Origin: Microbacterium capsulatum
Lineage (GTDB): Bacteria; Actinomycetota; Actinomycetes; Actinomycetales; Microbacteriaceae
Length of the DNA stretch: 64,000 nucleotides
Direction: 5' to 3'
Assembly: GCF_030865425.1 (NCBI RefSeq)
Contig: NZ_JAVFCB010000002.1
Coordinates: forward strand, 248,001 to 312,000
Shown piece after piece: positions 25,255-33,109 of this stretch. The first letter of the stretch is position 1. Every line of letters starts with the position of its first letter. The position numbers and the translations under genes were made by a program. The notes beneath the pieces are model-generated. The model saw only the letters and a list, made by a program, of their open reading frames with translations, made no database searches and was not told where the DNA came from.

Positions 25255-26237
25255 GCCTGATCGTCGGCGCCTACGCAGCATCGGCCGCTCACGCGCGCTG
25301 GAATCCGGCCGCCGAGCAGGAGTTCTTCGAAGGGCTCGAGACGCTCCCCGATGTACGCGGTCTGGAGCTTCCGTGGATCGGCTCTGCGCATCCGCACGAC
25401 GACGACTGGCTGTACTCGCACTTCCCTCGCAGGTTCGATGCCGTGCTGACGAGTGTTCCGGGCGTCATGGTCCGCCTGCGCGATGAACCGCGATTCGGAC
25501 TCGCGTCGACGGATCACGGGGGTCGGGCCGCAGCGGTTCGCGAGGCGCTCGCGATGCGCGACGCGGTTCACCGGCTCAACGATGCATGCGGGCGCGCCGC
25601 CGTGATCGGAATCGAATTGGTGAGCGCACCCACCGCAGGCCCCTCGGCAATCGGCTCTGCAGACGCGCTTCGCTCGTCCCTTCTCGAACTCGTCGAAGCG
25701 GGAGGATGGGACGAAGCCCTGCTCCTGATCGAGCACTGTGACGCCGCCGTAGCCGATCACCCCGCCGAGAAGGGCTTCCTGTCGGTCGAGGACGAACTCA
25801 CCGCCCTCGCGGACCTGCCGATGAGCGTCGGCATGTCCGTCAACTGGGGCCGTTCAGCGATCGAACTGAGGGATCCCGATTCGGTCGCCGCCCAGATCGC
25901 CCGTGTCGCCGCGAGCGACAGGCTCTGCTCCCTGATGCTGTCAGGCACGTCCGCCGAGGTCACAGCTTTCGGATCGGACTGGGCGGACGCGCATCACCCG
26001 TTCGCGCCGATCGCCGGGTCGTCGGACGCGAAAGCATTTCCCCTGGGCGAGCCGACATCGCTGTTGACGCTCGATCGACTACGGGCGGCGCTGACAGCGG
26101 CCGGACCGACACGCTGGAAGGGATTCAAGTTCGGGTGGGCCGATTCCGTGGCGCCCGTCGCCCGGCGAATCGACATGATCTCCGCTGCTGCGGAACTCAT
26201 CGCCGCAGAAATGGCCTTGTCGGTTCACCGGGCCTAG
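25251..26237 (+). CDS. DUF4862 family protein
   Basis: A 328-residue soluble protein that I recognise as DUF4862; no activity is known to me. It has no signal peptide or membrane segment. Alternating hydrophobic strands and acidic or aromatic loop ends (VRGLELPW, LLLIEHCDAA, SVGMSVNWGRSAIE, RWKGFKFGWAD) suggest a TIM-barrel-like fold, possibly of the sugar-isomerase type. The start overlaps the nanE stop (ATGA), making it the last gene of the rightward sialic-acid operon, so it probably acts on a related sugar. That is inferred from linkage only. Confidence 0.75.
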   Translation: MSLIVGAYAASAAHARWNPAAEQEFFEGLETLPDVRGLELPWIGSAHPHDDDWLYSHFPRRFDAVLTSVPGVMVRLRDEPRFGLASTDHGGRAAAVREALAMRDAVHRLNDACGRAAVIGIELVSAPTAGPSAIGSADALRSSLLELVEAGGWDEALLLIEHCDAAVADHPAEKGFLSVEDELTALADLPMSVGMSVNWGRSAIELRDPDSVAAQIARVAASDRLCSLMLSGTSAEVTAFGSDWADAHHPFAPIAGSSDAKAFPLGEPTSLLTLDRLRAALTAAGPTRWKGFKFGWADSVAPVARRIDMISAAAELIAAEMALSVHRA

Positions 26238-26298
26238 ACCGGTTCTGGACGACATCTCGGGTCCCTCGACGAGGGCGGCGCAGTGAAGTCCTGGGCTG

Positions 26299-26318
26299 GA
26301 GGCGCGTCAGAGCGCCTC
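26299..26318. terminator. Convergent terminator hairpin
   Basis: GAGGCGC and GCGCCTC form a 7-base stem with a 6-base loop, followed on the + strand by TTTCG. It ends the rightward operon and overlaps the stop codon region of the leftward ureohydrolase gene. Confidence 0.6.
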
Positions 26319-27266
26319 TTTCGCCTCGTGCCGCAGTGCGAGCAGGGAGATCAGGTCGTATCCGACGTGGGAGGCGGCGACGCCGGTGATCTCGGCGTGG
26401 TCGTACGGCGGGGCGACTTCGACGACGTCCGCGCCGATGAGGTTGAGGCCGCGGAACCCGCGGAGGATCTCGAGCAGTTCCCGGCTGGTCATGCCGCCGG
26501 CCTCTGGCGTGCCGGTGCCAGGCGCGTGGGCGGGGTCGAGGACGTCGATGTCGATGGAGATGTAGAGCGGCCGATCGCCGATGCGATCGCGCAGCCTGTG
26601 GACCACCTCGTTCACGCCCTGGTGGTACACGTCCGCGCTGGTGACGATGCCGAAGCCGAACCGGCGGTCGTCCTCGAGATCGCGCTTGCCGTACAGCGGC
26701 CCGCGGGTGCCGACGTGGCTGAGCGCCTCGGTGTCGATGATCCCTTCCTCGAACGCGCGACGGAACGGGGTGCCGTGCGTGTACTCCGCGCCGAAGTACG
26801 TGTCCCAGGTGTCCAGGTGCGCGTCGAAATGCAGGAGCGCGACCGGCCCGTGCCTCTTCGCCGCGGCGCGCAGCAGGGGGAGGGCGATGGTGTGGTCGCC
26901 GCCGAGGGTGACCAGACGCGCTCCGTCGGCGGTCAGGTCGAGCGCGGCCTGCTCGATCGTCTCGATCGCCTCTCGGATGTCGAACGGGTTCACGGCGATG
27001 TCCCCGGCATCCGCGACCTGCGCGACGGCGAAGGGCGACACGTCGAGAGCAGGGTTGTAGGGGCGCAGAAGCCGCGAAGCCTCCCGGACGTGGTTGGGCC
27101 CGAACCGCGCCCCCGAGCGATAGGACACGCCGCTGTCGAAGGGCACACCGGCCACGACGATGTCGGCGTGTCCCACCTGCTCGAGCAGCGGCAGGCGGGC
27201 GAAGCCGTCACGCCCGGCGAACCGGGGCGTGCGCGAACTGTCGACGGGTCCGATCGGTCCAGTCAT
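26307..27266 (-). CDS. Ureohydrolase (agmatinase/guanidinobutyrase-like)
   Basis: A 319-residue manganese-dependent amidinohydrolase that releases urea from a guanidino compound. The metal ligands are all visible: [18 protein letters not shown], and [19 protein letters not shown], the last being the agmatinase-family signature. [18 protein letters not shown] near the N-terminus is typical of SpeB and guanidinobutyrase. Substrate (agmatine, 4-guanidinobutyrate, other) is not decided by these motifs. The small PpnP gene lies just upstream on the same strand and a PucR-type regulator is divergent. A putrescine oxidase gene 6 kb away would fit agmatine as substrate. Confidence 0.9.
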   Translation of the reverse strand: MTGPIGPVDSSRTPRFAGRDGFARLPLLEQVGHADIVVAGVPFDSGVSYRSGARFGPNHVREASRLLRPYNPALDVSPFAVAQVADAGDIAVNPFDIREAIETIEQAALDLTADGARLVTLGGDHTIALPLLRAAAKRHGPVALLHFDAHLDTWDTYFGAEYTHGTPFRRAFEEGIIDTEALSHVGTRGPLYGKRDLEDDRRFGFGIVTSADVYHQGVNEVVHRLRDRIGDRPLYISIDIDVLDPAHAPGTGTPEAGGMTSRELLEILRGFRGLNLIGADVVEVAPPYDHAEITGVAASHVGYDLISLLALRHEAKEAL

Positions 27267-27326
27267 GGGATGCTCCTCACTTCGGCGGCGGCCGCCGAAT
27301 CGTCCACCTGCGGGTACTCTGCGCGA

Positions 27327-27638
27327 TCACATGTCGAGATGACCGAGGAACTCGCCGGTGTAGGGGCAGAGGTAGGCGACCGTGTCGGTGATGCGGACGG
27401 TGAAGTCGGTGCCGCCGGGGACCTCGAACTGCTCGCCTTCGCCATACGTGGTCCATTCGCCCTGACCGGCGGGCTGCTGCACGTCCCAGCTGCCGCGAAC
27501 GAGCAGCATCCACTCCTTCACCGGGGCCTCGAACGTCCACTCGCCGGGCTCCATGACCCCGACCGTGAAGTTGCCCTGCTCGTTCGTGAACTCGAGGCTG
27601 CGCACCTGGCCCTCGAAGTATTCGTTCTGTCCGATCAT
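27327..27638 (-). CDS. ppnP: Pyrimidine/purine nucleoside phosphorylase PpnP (cupin, formerly DUF1255/YaiE)
   Basis: A 103-residue single-domain cupin closely resembling E. coli PpnP: NEYFEGQVRSLEF, VGVMEPGEWTF, a central GSWDV strand, EGEQFEVPGGTDFTVRI and the C-terminal YLCPY. PpnP splits nucleosides with phosphate. The length matches the family (about 95-105). It lies 60 bases upstream of the ureohydrolase on the same strand, probably cotranscribed; the link between nucleoside phosphorolysis and a guanidino hydrolase is not obvious. Confidence 0.88.
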   Translation of the reverse strand: MIGQNEYFEGQVRSLEFTNEQGNFTVGVMEPGEWTFEAPVKEWMLLVRGSWDVQQPAGQGEWTTYGEGEQFEVPGGTDFTVRITDTVAYLCPYTGEFLGHLDM

Positions 27639-27807
27639 CGGATAAGCCCTTTCGGTCTGTTGATTCCGCCATGGGCGGCAGTGGTGAGCCTAGGGAGGCG
27701 AGCGCAGACAGTGAATCTCCGGCAGGGACACTTCTGATCGATGATTTTCGCCCTGGCGGAGATATCCGACTGCCGTTCCTGGCCTGCTCGTTGGTACGCT
27801 CGCCGGC

Positions 27808-28932
27808 ATGACCACGGACTCGCCGCCCGACGACGGCACCTCGACACTCGTGCAATCACTGGAACTCCAGGTCGCCCTCACCTCGATCGTGGCGCGCGGC
27901 GGCGGGATCGATCAGCTGCTGCACGGCTGGCAGGCCCGCACCGGGGAGGCCATCGCCGCTTTCCACCGCCTCGGGAGGCCCGTCGGCCGCAGCGACGGCT
28001 TCTCGGTGGAACTGCTCGACCGGGTCGCCGCCGTGCTCGCCACCGCGAGAGCACCGCGGATCGGCGAGGTGCTGACTCTGAGCGATCCGAGCCTGGAGAT
28101 CACCCCGTTCGCCGGCAACGATGTCATCCGCGGCTTCCTCGCCCGGGTGCCGACCGGCGGGCGCTCCTCGGAGCTCGCCGCCCCGACGATGAGCTCGATG
28201 CTCGCGCTCGAGTACGAGCGCTACTGGTATCTGGACGAACCGGCCCGGCGGCTGCGCGCCACGCATCTGAGCCGCGTGCTCTCGTCGAGCGACGGCGGCG
28301 GCACCCGCGCCCTTCTGCGGAGCATCGGCGTCGACTTCACCGAACTGCGCGGGCTCGTCATCGAAGCCCGGAACGAGACGCACGCAGAGGTGCTCATCGA
28401 CGATCTCGTGGCGATGCTCGGCACGCCGCTCATCCGCCAGCACGAGCGCATGGTGGAGTGCCTCGTCGGCTCCGACCCGCGCAGCGTCCTCGCGGACTAC
28501 GGGTTGACCGTCCCCCTCGGCCTCGGCACCGCGTACGCGCCGCAACATGCTGCGCGGAGCATGCGGCAGGCGCACCTCGCCCTGGATACCAGCCGTAGGC
28601 TCGGCACTCCGATCGAGTACCTCGACGGCGCAGCTCACGAGTTCTTGATCCGCGTCGCACCGCCCGAGTATCTCGAGGCGTTCGCCGATGCGACACTCTC
28701 GTCGATCGAGTCCGTCCGCGGCGGCGAGACGCTCCTGCGCACCCTCAGCACCTGGTTCGTCGAACGACGCTCGGTCGACGCGGCGGCGGAGCGGATGGGC
28801 GTGCACCGGCACACCGTCCGCAACCGTCTGCAACGGATCGTGCAGCTGACGGGCCATGACCTCGACGGCATCGACGCGCAGACCGAGCTCTGGCTCGCCC
28901 TCAAGGCGCGCGGCGTCCAAGAGCGCGACTGA
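27808..28932 (+). CDS. PucR/CdaR-type transcriptional regulator
   Basis: A 374-residue regulator with a C-terminal PucR-type helix-turn-helix at about 310-370 (AAAERMGVHRHTVRNRLQRIVQ) and a long N-terminal region without a recognisable sensor. It would normally activate divergent or adjacent catabolic genes for purines, amino acids or amines. The ATG at 27808 has no ribosome-binding site; TACGCT ends seven bases before it, fitting a leaderless transcript. It is divergent from ppnP-ureohydrolase and followed by an MHS transporter, and probably controls both. Confidence 0.88.
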   Translation: MTTDSPPDDGTSTLVQSLELQVALTSIVARGGGIDQLLHGWQARTGEAIAAFHRLGRPVGRSDGFSVELLDRVAAVLATARAPRIGEVLTLSDPSLEITPFAGNDVIRGFLARVPTGGRSSELAAPTMSSMLALEYERYWYLDEPARRLRATHLSRVLSSSDGGGTRALLRSIGVDFTELRGLVIEARNETHAEVLIDDLVAMLGTPLIRQHERMVECLVGSDPRSVLADYGLTVPLGLGTAYAPQHAARSMRQAHLALDTSRRLGTPIEYLDGAAHEFLIRVAPPEYLEAFADATLSSIESVRGGETLLRTLSTWFVERRSVDAAAERMGVHRHTVRNRLQRIVQLTGHDLDGIDAQTELWLALKARGVQERD

Positions 28933-29066
28933 ATGGACGCTACGTATAACTTGGGTTGCTGACTTTGGACTCTGTGGCCATTCTTGATCGGGAGCCTTGT
29001 TGGGAGCATGTGCATCGAACCCTTCAGCGTCCCGACTGAAGAGGCACACTCGATGAGGAGCACCCG

Positions 29067-30449
29067 ATGTCCACAACCGCACCCCCCTTCTCCACCGAGC
29101 AGCAGAATCGGGCGGTGCTGCGCCGGGTCCTGATCGCCGGTGGGCTCGGAACGCTGCTCGAGTACTTCGACTACGCGAGCTACAGCTACTTCGCCACCAC
29201 CATCGCCATGGTGTTCTTCCCCAGCGAGGACCGCACCGTCGCCCTGCTCAGCACCTTCGCCGTCTTCGCGCTCTCCTTCCTCGTGCGCCCGATCGGCGCC
29301 CTCGTCTGGGGGTCGCTCGGAGACCGGGTGGGACGGAAGGCGATCCTCGCGACGACGATCATCATCATGTCCGGATCCACGTTCCTCATCGGCTTCATCC
29401 CCGCCTACACGGTCATCGGGGTCGCGGCGCCCATCCTGCTGCTCCTGCTGCGGATGACGCAGAGCTTCTCCGCCTCCGGCGAGTACGCGGGAGCGGGGAC
29501 CTTCATCGCGGAGTACGCGCCCGCGCGGCGGCGCGGTCTGCTGACGAGCGTCGTCACGGTCGCATCCGCGGCGGGGTTCCTCGTCGCGTCCCTGATGGCC
29601 ACGGTCTTCTATGCCACGATGTCGACGGCGTTCATCCAGTCGTGGGGCTGGCGGATCCCGTTCCTCATCGCCGGTCCGATCGGCCTTCTCGGGCTGTGGC
29701 TGCGGAACCGGCTCGAGGACACCCCGCAGTTCCGGCACGTGCAGGAGCTCGAGAAGGAGCGGCGCGACCTCGATGCCCGCGCTCGCGCCGCGATGTCGCG
29801 CCACACCCGCCGGGCCGAGGCCATCCGCAGCATCCCCGCGATGATCAGGATGCTGCTCGTCATGGCCCTGAACGCCGGCGCCTACTACCTGCTGCTCAGC
29901 TACACGCCGACGTTCCTCATCGAGCAGGCGCACATGAGCGAAGCCGACTCGAACCTCGTGGTCACGATCGCGCTCGTCGTCTACCTCGCCCTGATCCCGA
30001 TCGCCGCGATCTTCTCCGATCGGATCGGCCGCAAGCGGACGCTGCTGATCTCGAGCATCGCGTTCATCGTCCTGTCCTACCCGATCATGTCGCTGTTCGC
30101 CGCCGGCGGCGTCGTACTCGCCACCGCCGTGCTCATCGTCTCGCTCATCTTCTTCGCCATGAACGACGCCGTCTTCCCCTCCTTCTTCACTGAGATGTTC
30201 GGCACCCGATCGCGCTACCTCGGATTCGCCCTGCCGTTCAACGTCGGCGCCCTCCTGTTCGGCGGTGTCGCCCCCTACATCGGCACCTGGCTCATCTCCA
30301 AGACCGGCAACCCGAGCTCGCCGGCGTTCTTCCTGATCCTCGTCGCAGTCCTCTCGCTCATCGGACTGCTCATGAGCAAGGAGACCGCCCGCACCGAACT
30401 CGTCGATGTGCAGAGCGAGGTCGGAACCCGGCCGATCCCCACTCTGTGA
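29067..30449 (+). CDS. MFS metabolite/H+ symporter (MHS family)
   Basis: A 460-residue membrane protein with about 12 helices. MHS-family hallmarks are GTLLEYFDYASYSYFAT at the first helix, LVRPIGALVWGSLGDRVGRKAIL, SASGEYAGAGTFIAEYAP and WGWRIPFLIAGPIGLLGLWLRNRLEDTP. Relatives carry carboxylates, betaines or amino acids with protons. GAGGAG precedes the ATG. It lies 134 bases after the PucR-type regulator, in which I see no clear promoter, and probably imports the substrate handled by the divergent ureohydrolase. Confidence 0.92.
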   Translation: MSTTAPPFSTEQQNRAVLRRVLIAGGLGTLLEYFDYASYSYFATTIAMVFFPSEDRTVALLSTFAVFALSFLVRPIGALVWGSLGDRVGRKAILATTIIIMSGSTFLIGFIPAYTVIGVAAPILLLLLRMTQSFSASGEYAGAGTFIAEYAPARRRGLLTSVVTVASAAGFLVASLMATVFYATMSTAFIQSWGWRIPFLIAGPIGLLGLWLRNRLEDTPQFRHVQELEKERRDLDARARAAMSRHTRRAEAIRSIPAMIRMLLVMALNAGAYYLLLSYTPTFLIEQAHMSEADSNLVVTIALVVYLALIPIAAIFSDRIGRKRTLLISSIAFIVLSYPIMSLFAAGGVVLATAVLIVSLIFFAMNDAVFPSFFTEMFGTRSRYLGFALPFNVGALLFGGVAPYIGTWLISKTGNPSSPAFFLILVAVLSLIGLLMSKETARTELVDVQSEVGTRPIPTL

Positions 30450-30455
30450 CAAACC

Positions 30456-30491
30456 CTCCCGTCCGGCCCCGCTCCCGGAGCCGGACGGGAG
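30456..30491 (+). terminator. Terminator-like hairpin after the MHS transporter gene
   Basis: CTCCCGTCCGGC (30456-30467) and its complement (30480-30491) form a perfect 12-base stem with a 12-base loop, seven bases after the transporter stop. There is no T run. It falls inside the open frame that begins at 30446, which supports a later start (30560) for the next gene. Confidence 0.65.
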
Positions 30492-30559
30492 TCGACGCCG
30501 TCTGCGCGACGTCAGGACTCGAGAACTGCCGCGACGTCGGCGAGTTCTATCCTGGTCAC

Positions 30560-31261
30560 ATGGGCACTCCACGGGAGTGGGCACGGCTGCGGGAGTCCGA
30601 ACCCGAGCAGCGTGACGACGAAGACCTCTGGGCCACCGGGTACGGAGTCATGGGCGTGCCGTTCGGCAGCGGGCACGTGCTTGCGCTGCGCCGTTGGACG
30701 GCGTCGTCCGCAGGGATCCCGTTCACATCGATCTGGCATCGCACTCCCGACGGTCGTTGGCGCTTCTACGAATCCACGGACAGTACTGTGGCCTGCTCGC
30801 GCTGGTTCGCGACGAGCAGTGACACTCCGATCCCTGCGCAGATCGACATCGCGTGGCTCGATGACTGGACCCTGCAGGTGCGCAGCGTGGAGGTCGACTG
30901 GACGGTGCGCCTCGCCGCCACCCCTGTCACCCGGGCGATGAGCGTCGTCGCCGGGAATCTGCCGGACCGGATGTGGCACTCGCGGGCGACGCTCACCGCC
31001 ATGCAGACGATGGCGACCGCAGCCATGGGCGTCGGCACGGTGGGCCTCCTGGGACGCACGCCGAGCGGGGGCGAGTTCGATGCGAGTCCGCAAAGGGTGT
31101 GGCGCGTCGCGGACTCTCATGCGCTGATCGACGGCGCGGATGCGGGCGTCCCGCATCCGCTGCCTGTTCAGGCCGCCGTCGGCGACTTCGCCATCCCGCA
31201 GCGCGGCATCTTCGCGATCGGCGGGATCGCGCTACGCCCAGCGGAGCGGAGAGGCGACTGA
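30560..31261 (+). CDS. Conserved hypothetical protein
   Basis: A 233-residue protein whose family I cannot name. It has no signal peptide; a short hydrophobic stretch (TMATAAMGVGTVGLLG) near residue 150 may be buried or a single membrane segment. Tryptophan-rich beta-strand-like stretches (SIWHRTPDGRWRFYESTDS, WLDDWTLQVRSVEVDWTVRL) suggest a lipocalin- or beta-barrel-like fold. ATG at 30560 was chosen because TATCCT ends six bases before it, the leaderless layout seen elsewhere, and because a terminator hairpin lies within the longer frame from 30446. It converges on the Pr6Pr gene. Confidence 0.7.
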   Translation: MGTPREWARLRESEPEQRDDEDLWATGYGVMGVPFGSGHVLALRRWTASSAGIPFTSIWHRTPDGRWRFYESTDSTVACSRWFATSSDTPIPAQIDIAWLDDWTLQVRSVEVDWTVRLAATPVTRAMSVVAGNLPDRMWHSRATLTAMQTMATAAMGVGTVGLLGRTPSGGEFDASPQRVWRVADSHALIDGADAGVPHPLPVQAAVGDFAIPQRGIFAIGGIALRPAERRGD

Positions 31262-31291
31262 ATCGGATTCCTGCGCCACCGGCGGTGCCGG

Positions 31292-32047
31292 TCAGGCCCG
31301 GGGTTGCGGCGTCGTGTCGGCCGACGGCGCCGCCGGCGCTGCGCGCCGTACCCACCCGCGACGGTGCGTGAGCAGGATCATCACGCCGCCGAGGATGAGG
31401 AACGCCGCCGCGATCGCGCCGATGTACATCATCGGCGTCGCGTAGCCGCCCGGCCCGTTCGGGTCGAGGAAGAAGTAGGGGTACCAGTAGGGCGTTGACG
31501 CGTCCGGCGCGGGAACGAGCGGCCCGCGGATCATCGTGTAGGCGGCCCAGAGCAGCGGGATGCCGACGATCGCCACCAGGGAGAGCCAGCCCAGCCGGCG
31601 CCTCCGCGGCGCGAACAGCACGTCGACGACGACGTAGGCGAGCAGTGCGACGTGCAGCACCTCGAGGGACCAGCGGTCGAGGAAGGTGACCCACCACGGG
31701 TCGGGCGTGGCGAGATCGAGCGGGAGGCTGCGCAGCAGCGCGTTGTAGACGACGCCGAGGATGATCATCGCCGTGCTCGTGGTGGCGAGCGCGATCGCCA
31801 GCGGCGCGGACTCGACGCCGTCCGCTGTCGCGAGGGGCCCGTTCCGCCGTGCGGCGATCAGGAAGGTGACGATCGTCGCGATCGTGCTCACGATCGTGAA
31901 GAAGCTGAAGTAGTTCTCCACGACGAGCACCATGTCCTGCGACATCCGAACCCCTCGCGCGATGTTCACGACCCCGCCCGTGATGACGCCGGTGATGGCG
32001 AGGCAGGACGCGATGATCCGCAGAATCCTCCACGACGACTGATTCAT
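31292..32047 (-). CDS. Pr6Pr family membrane protein
   Basis: A 251-residue integral membrane protein with six predicted helices, including RIIASCLAITGVITGGVV, YFSFFTIVSTIATIVTFLIA and MMYIGAIAAAFLILGGVMI. The conserved YWYPYFFLDPNGPGGY segment between the last helices is characteristic of this bacterial family (related to FAR-17a/AIG1-like proteins). ATG at 32047 has GAAGGA at a good distance; an ATG at 32119 would add 24 charged residues. Function is unknown. It stands alone between a hypothetical gene and a TetR regulator; the 144 bases upstream show nothing further. Confidence 0.85.
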   Translation of the reverse strand: MNQSSWRILRIIASCLAITGVITGGVVNIARGVRMSQDMVLVVENYFSFFTIVSTIATIVTFLIAARRNGPLATADGVESAPLAIALATTSTAMIILGVVYNALLRSLPLDLATPDPWWVTFLDRWSLEVLHVALLAYVVVDVLFAPRRRRLGWLSLVAIVGIPLLWAAYTMIRGPLVPAPDASTPYWYPYFFLDPNGPGGYATPMMYIGAIAAAFLILGGVMILLTHRRGWVRRAAPAAPSADTTPQPRA

Positions 32048-32191
32048 GGCAGGTTCCTTCTTCCGCCCGGATGGCCGTCGATCCGCTCGACCTCGGCTAC
32101 ACACACTCTCGTGCATCACCCGCGCGAAAGCAGGGACTTCGTGCGACCGATCCTCGGATCAGGTGCGGGATCCGCCCTCCTTCCGCATCGC

Positions 32192-32899
32192 TCACGCCCG
32201 TGTGCGCCCGCTCGATCCCCAACGGTGGTGCATCCCGGTGAGGAGCGCCTCCAGGCCGATCTCGAACAGCAGGTCGCGCGGACGCCGGCCCCTCTCCGCC
32301 ACCGTCGCGGCGAACGCGGCGGTCGTGCGGGCGAGCAGAGGGGAGCGCTCCGGATCCTTCGGGCGGTACACGTCGTCGGGGGACTCCGAGTCGGCCACGG
32401 CGCCGAAGATGTACGTCTCCAGGACGCTCATCGCGGCGATGATGCTCTCGTCGGGCCACCCCGCCGCGGAGAAACCCGTCACGACACGCTGATACATCAG
32501 CGTCGTATACGGCGTGTGCGCCAGGGGGACCGCGACGATCAGCGGGACGAGCTCGGGCCGTTCGCGGAGACGCTCCAGGTAGCTCCACGCCCACTTCGAG
32601 AGCGCGTCGCGCAGCGGCAGGATCCCGAAGCCCGTCGTGTCGAGCGTGGCCGCGAACCGTTCCTGCAGCAGGGCGAGGACCGCGTCCCGCGAGGCGACGT
32701 GGTTGTACAGCGCGCTCGGCGTGACGGCCAGGCGGCGCGCGAGTGCGCGCATCGTGAGTCCGCGCAGACCCGACGTGCGGATCTGGGCGAACGCCGCATC
32801 GGCGATCAGGTCACGGTTCAGGATCTGCTCCCGGGGACGTCCCGGTGCGCGGCGGACGGGCGGCGGGACGCCCAGTGCGGATGCGCGTGGTGGGGGCAC
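32192..32899 (-). CDS. TetR-family transcriptional regulator
   Basis: A 235-residue repressor. The N-terminal helix-turn-helix is clear: LIADAAFAQIRTSGLRGLTMRALARRLAVTPSALYNHVASRDAVL, with the typical TetR spacing, followed by an all-helical ligand domain resembling TetR_C. The start is GTG at 32899, six bases after GAAGG. It is divergent from putrescine oxidase across a 210-base gap, so it probably controls that gene; the ligand may be an amine or aldehyde. A much longer open frame reaching 34477 on this strand is the shadow of the oxidase. Confidence 0.88.
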   Translation of the reverse strand: MPPPRASALGVPPPVRRAPGRPREQILNRDLIADAAFAQIRTSGLRGLTMRALARRLAVTPSALYNHVASRDAVLALLQERFAATLDTTGFGILPLRDALSKWAWSYLERLRERPELVPLIVAVPLAHTPYTTLMYQRVVTGFSAAGWPDESIIAAMSVLETYIFGAVADSESPDDVYRPKDPERSPLLARTTAAFAATVAERGRRPRDLLFEIGLEALLTGMHHRWGSSGRTRA

Positions 32900-32914
32900 G
32901 GAGAGCCTTCTCGA

Positions 32915-32977
32915 AAATGTACGGATGATGGGAGGCGACGATCGTTTCAACACGATATTCCGGGTGGTAAATGTACG
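32915..32977. promoter_or_regulatory. Direct repeat AAATGTACG in the TetR/oxidase divergent promoter
   Basis: AAATGTACG occurs at 32915-32923 and again at 32969-32977. Between them ATCGT and ACGAT form a short inverted repeat (about 32940-32955). These are candidate TetR operator elements in the 210-base gap; a TAGCAT hexamer at 33016 could be the oxidase -10. Evidence is pattern only. Confidence 0.35.
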
Positions 32978-33109
32978 CAAGCGGCAAATCCATGGTTCGG
33001 GCGCCGCGCTCTGCCTAGCATCCAGGGAGCCATCAGCGTCGATTCGGTCCGGTCCTCCGGCCACCTGGTGTGCGCAGTCGCGCCCGCGACTCGGAGTGAG
33101 AGGAAGACC

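Noticed and set aside
30446-30560. N-terminal extension of the hypothetical protein, starting with GTG overlapping the MHS transporter stop
   Set aside because: The 38 extra residues are low-complexity and arginine-rich and cover a 12-base terminator hairpin. A leaderless promoter precedes ATG 30560.
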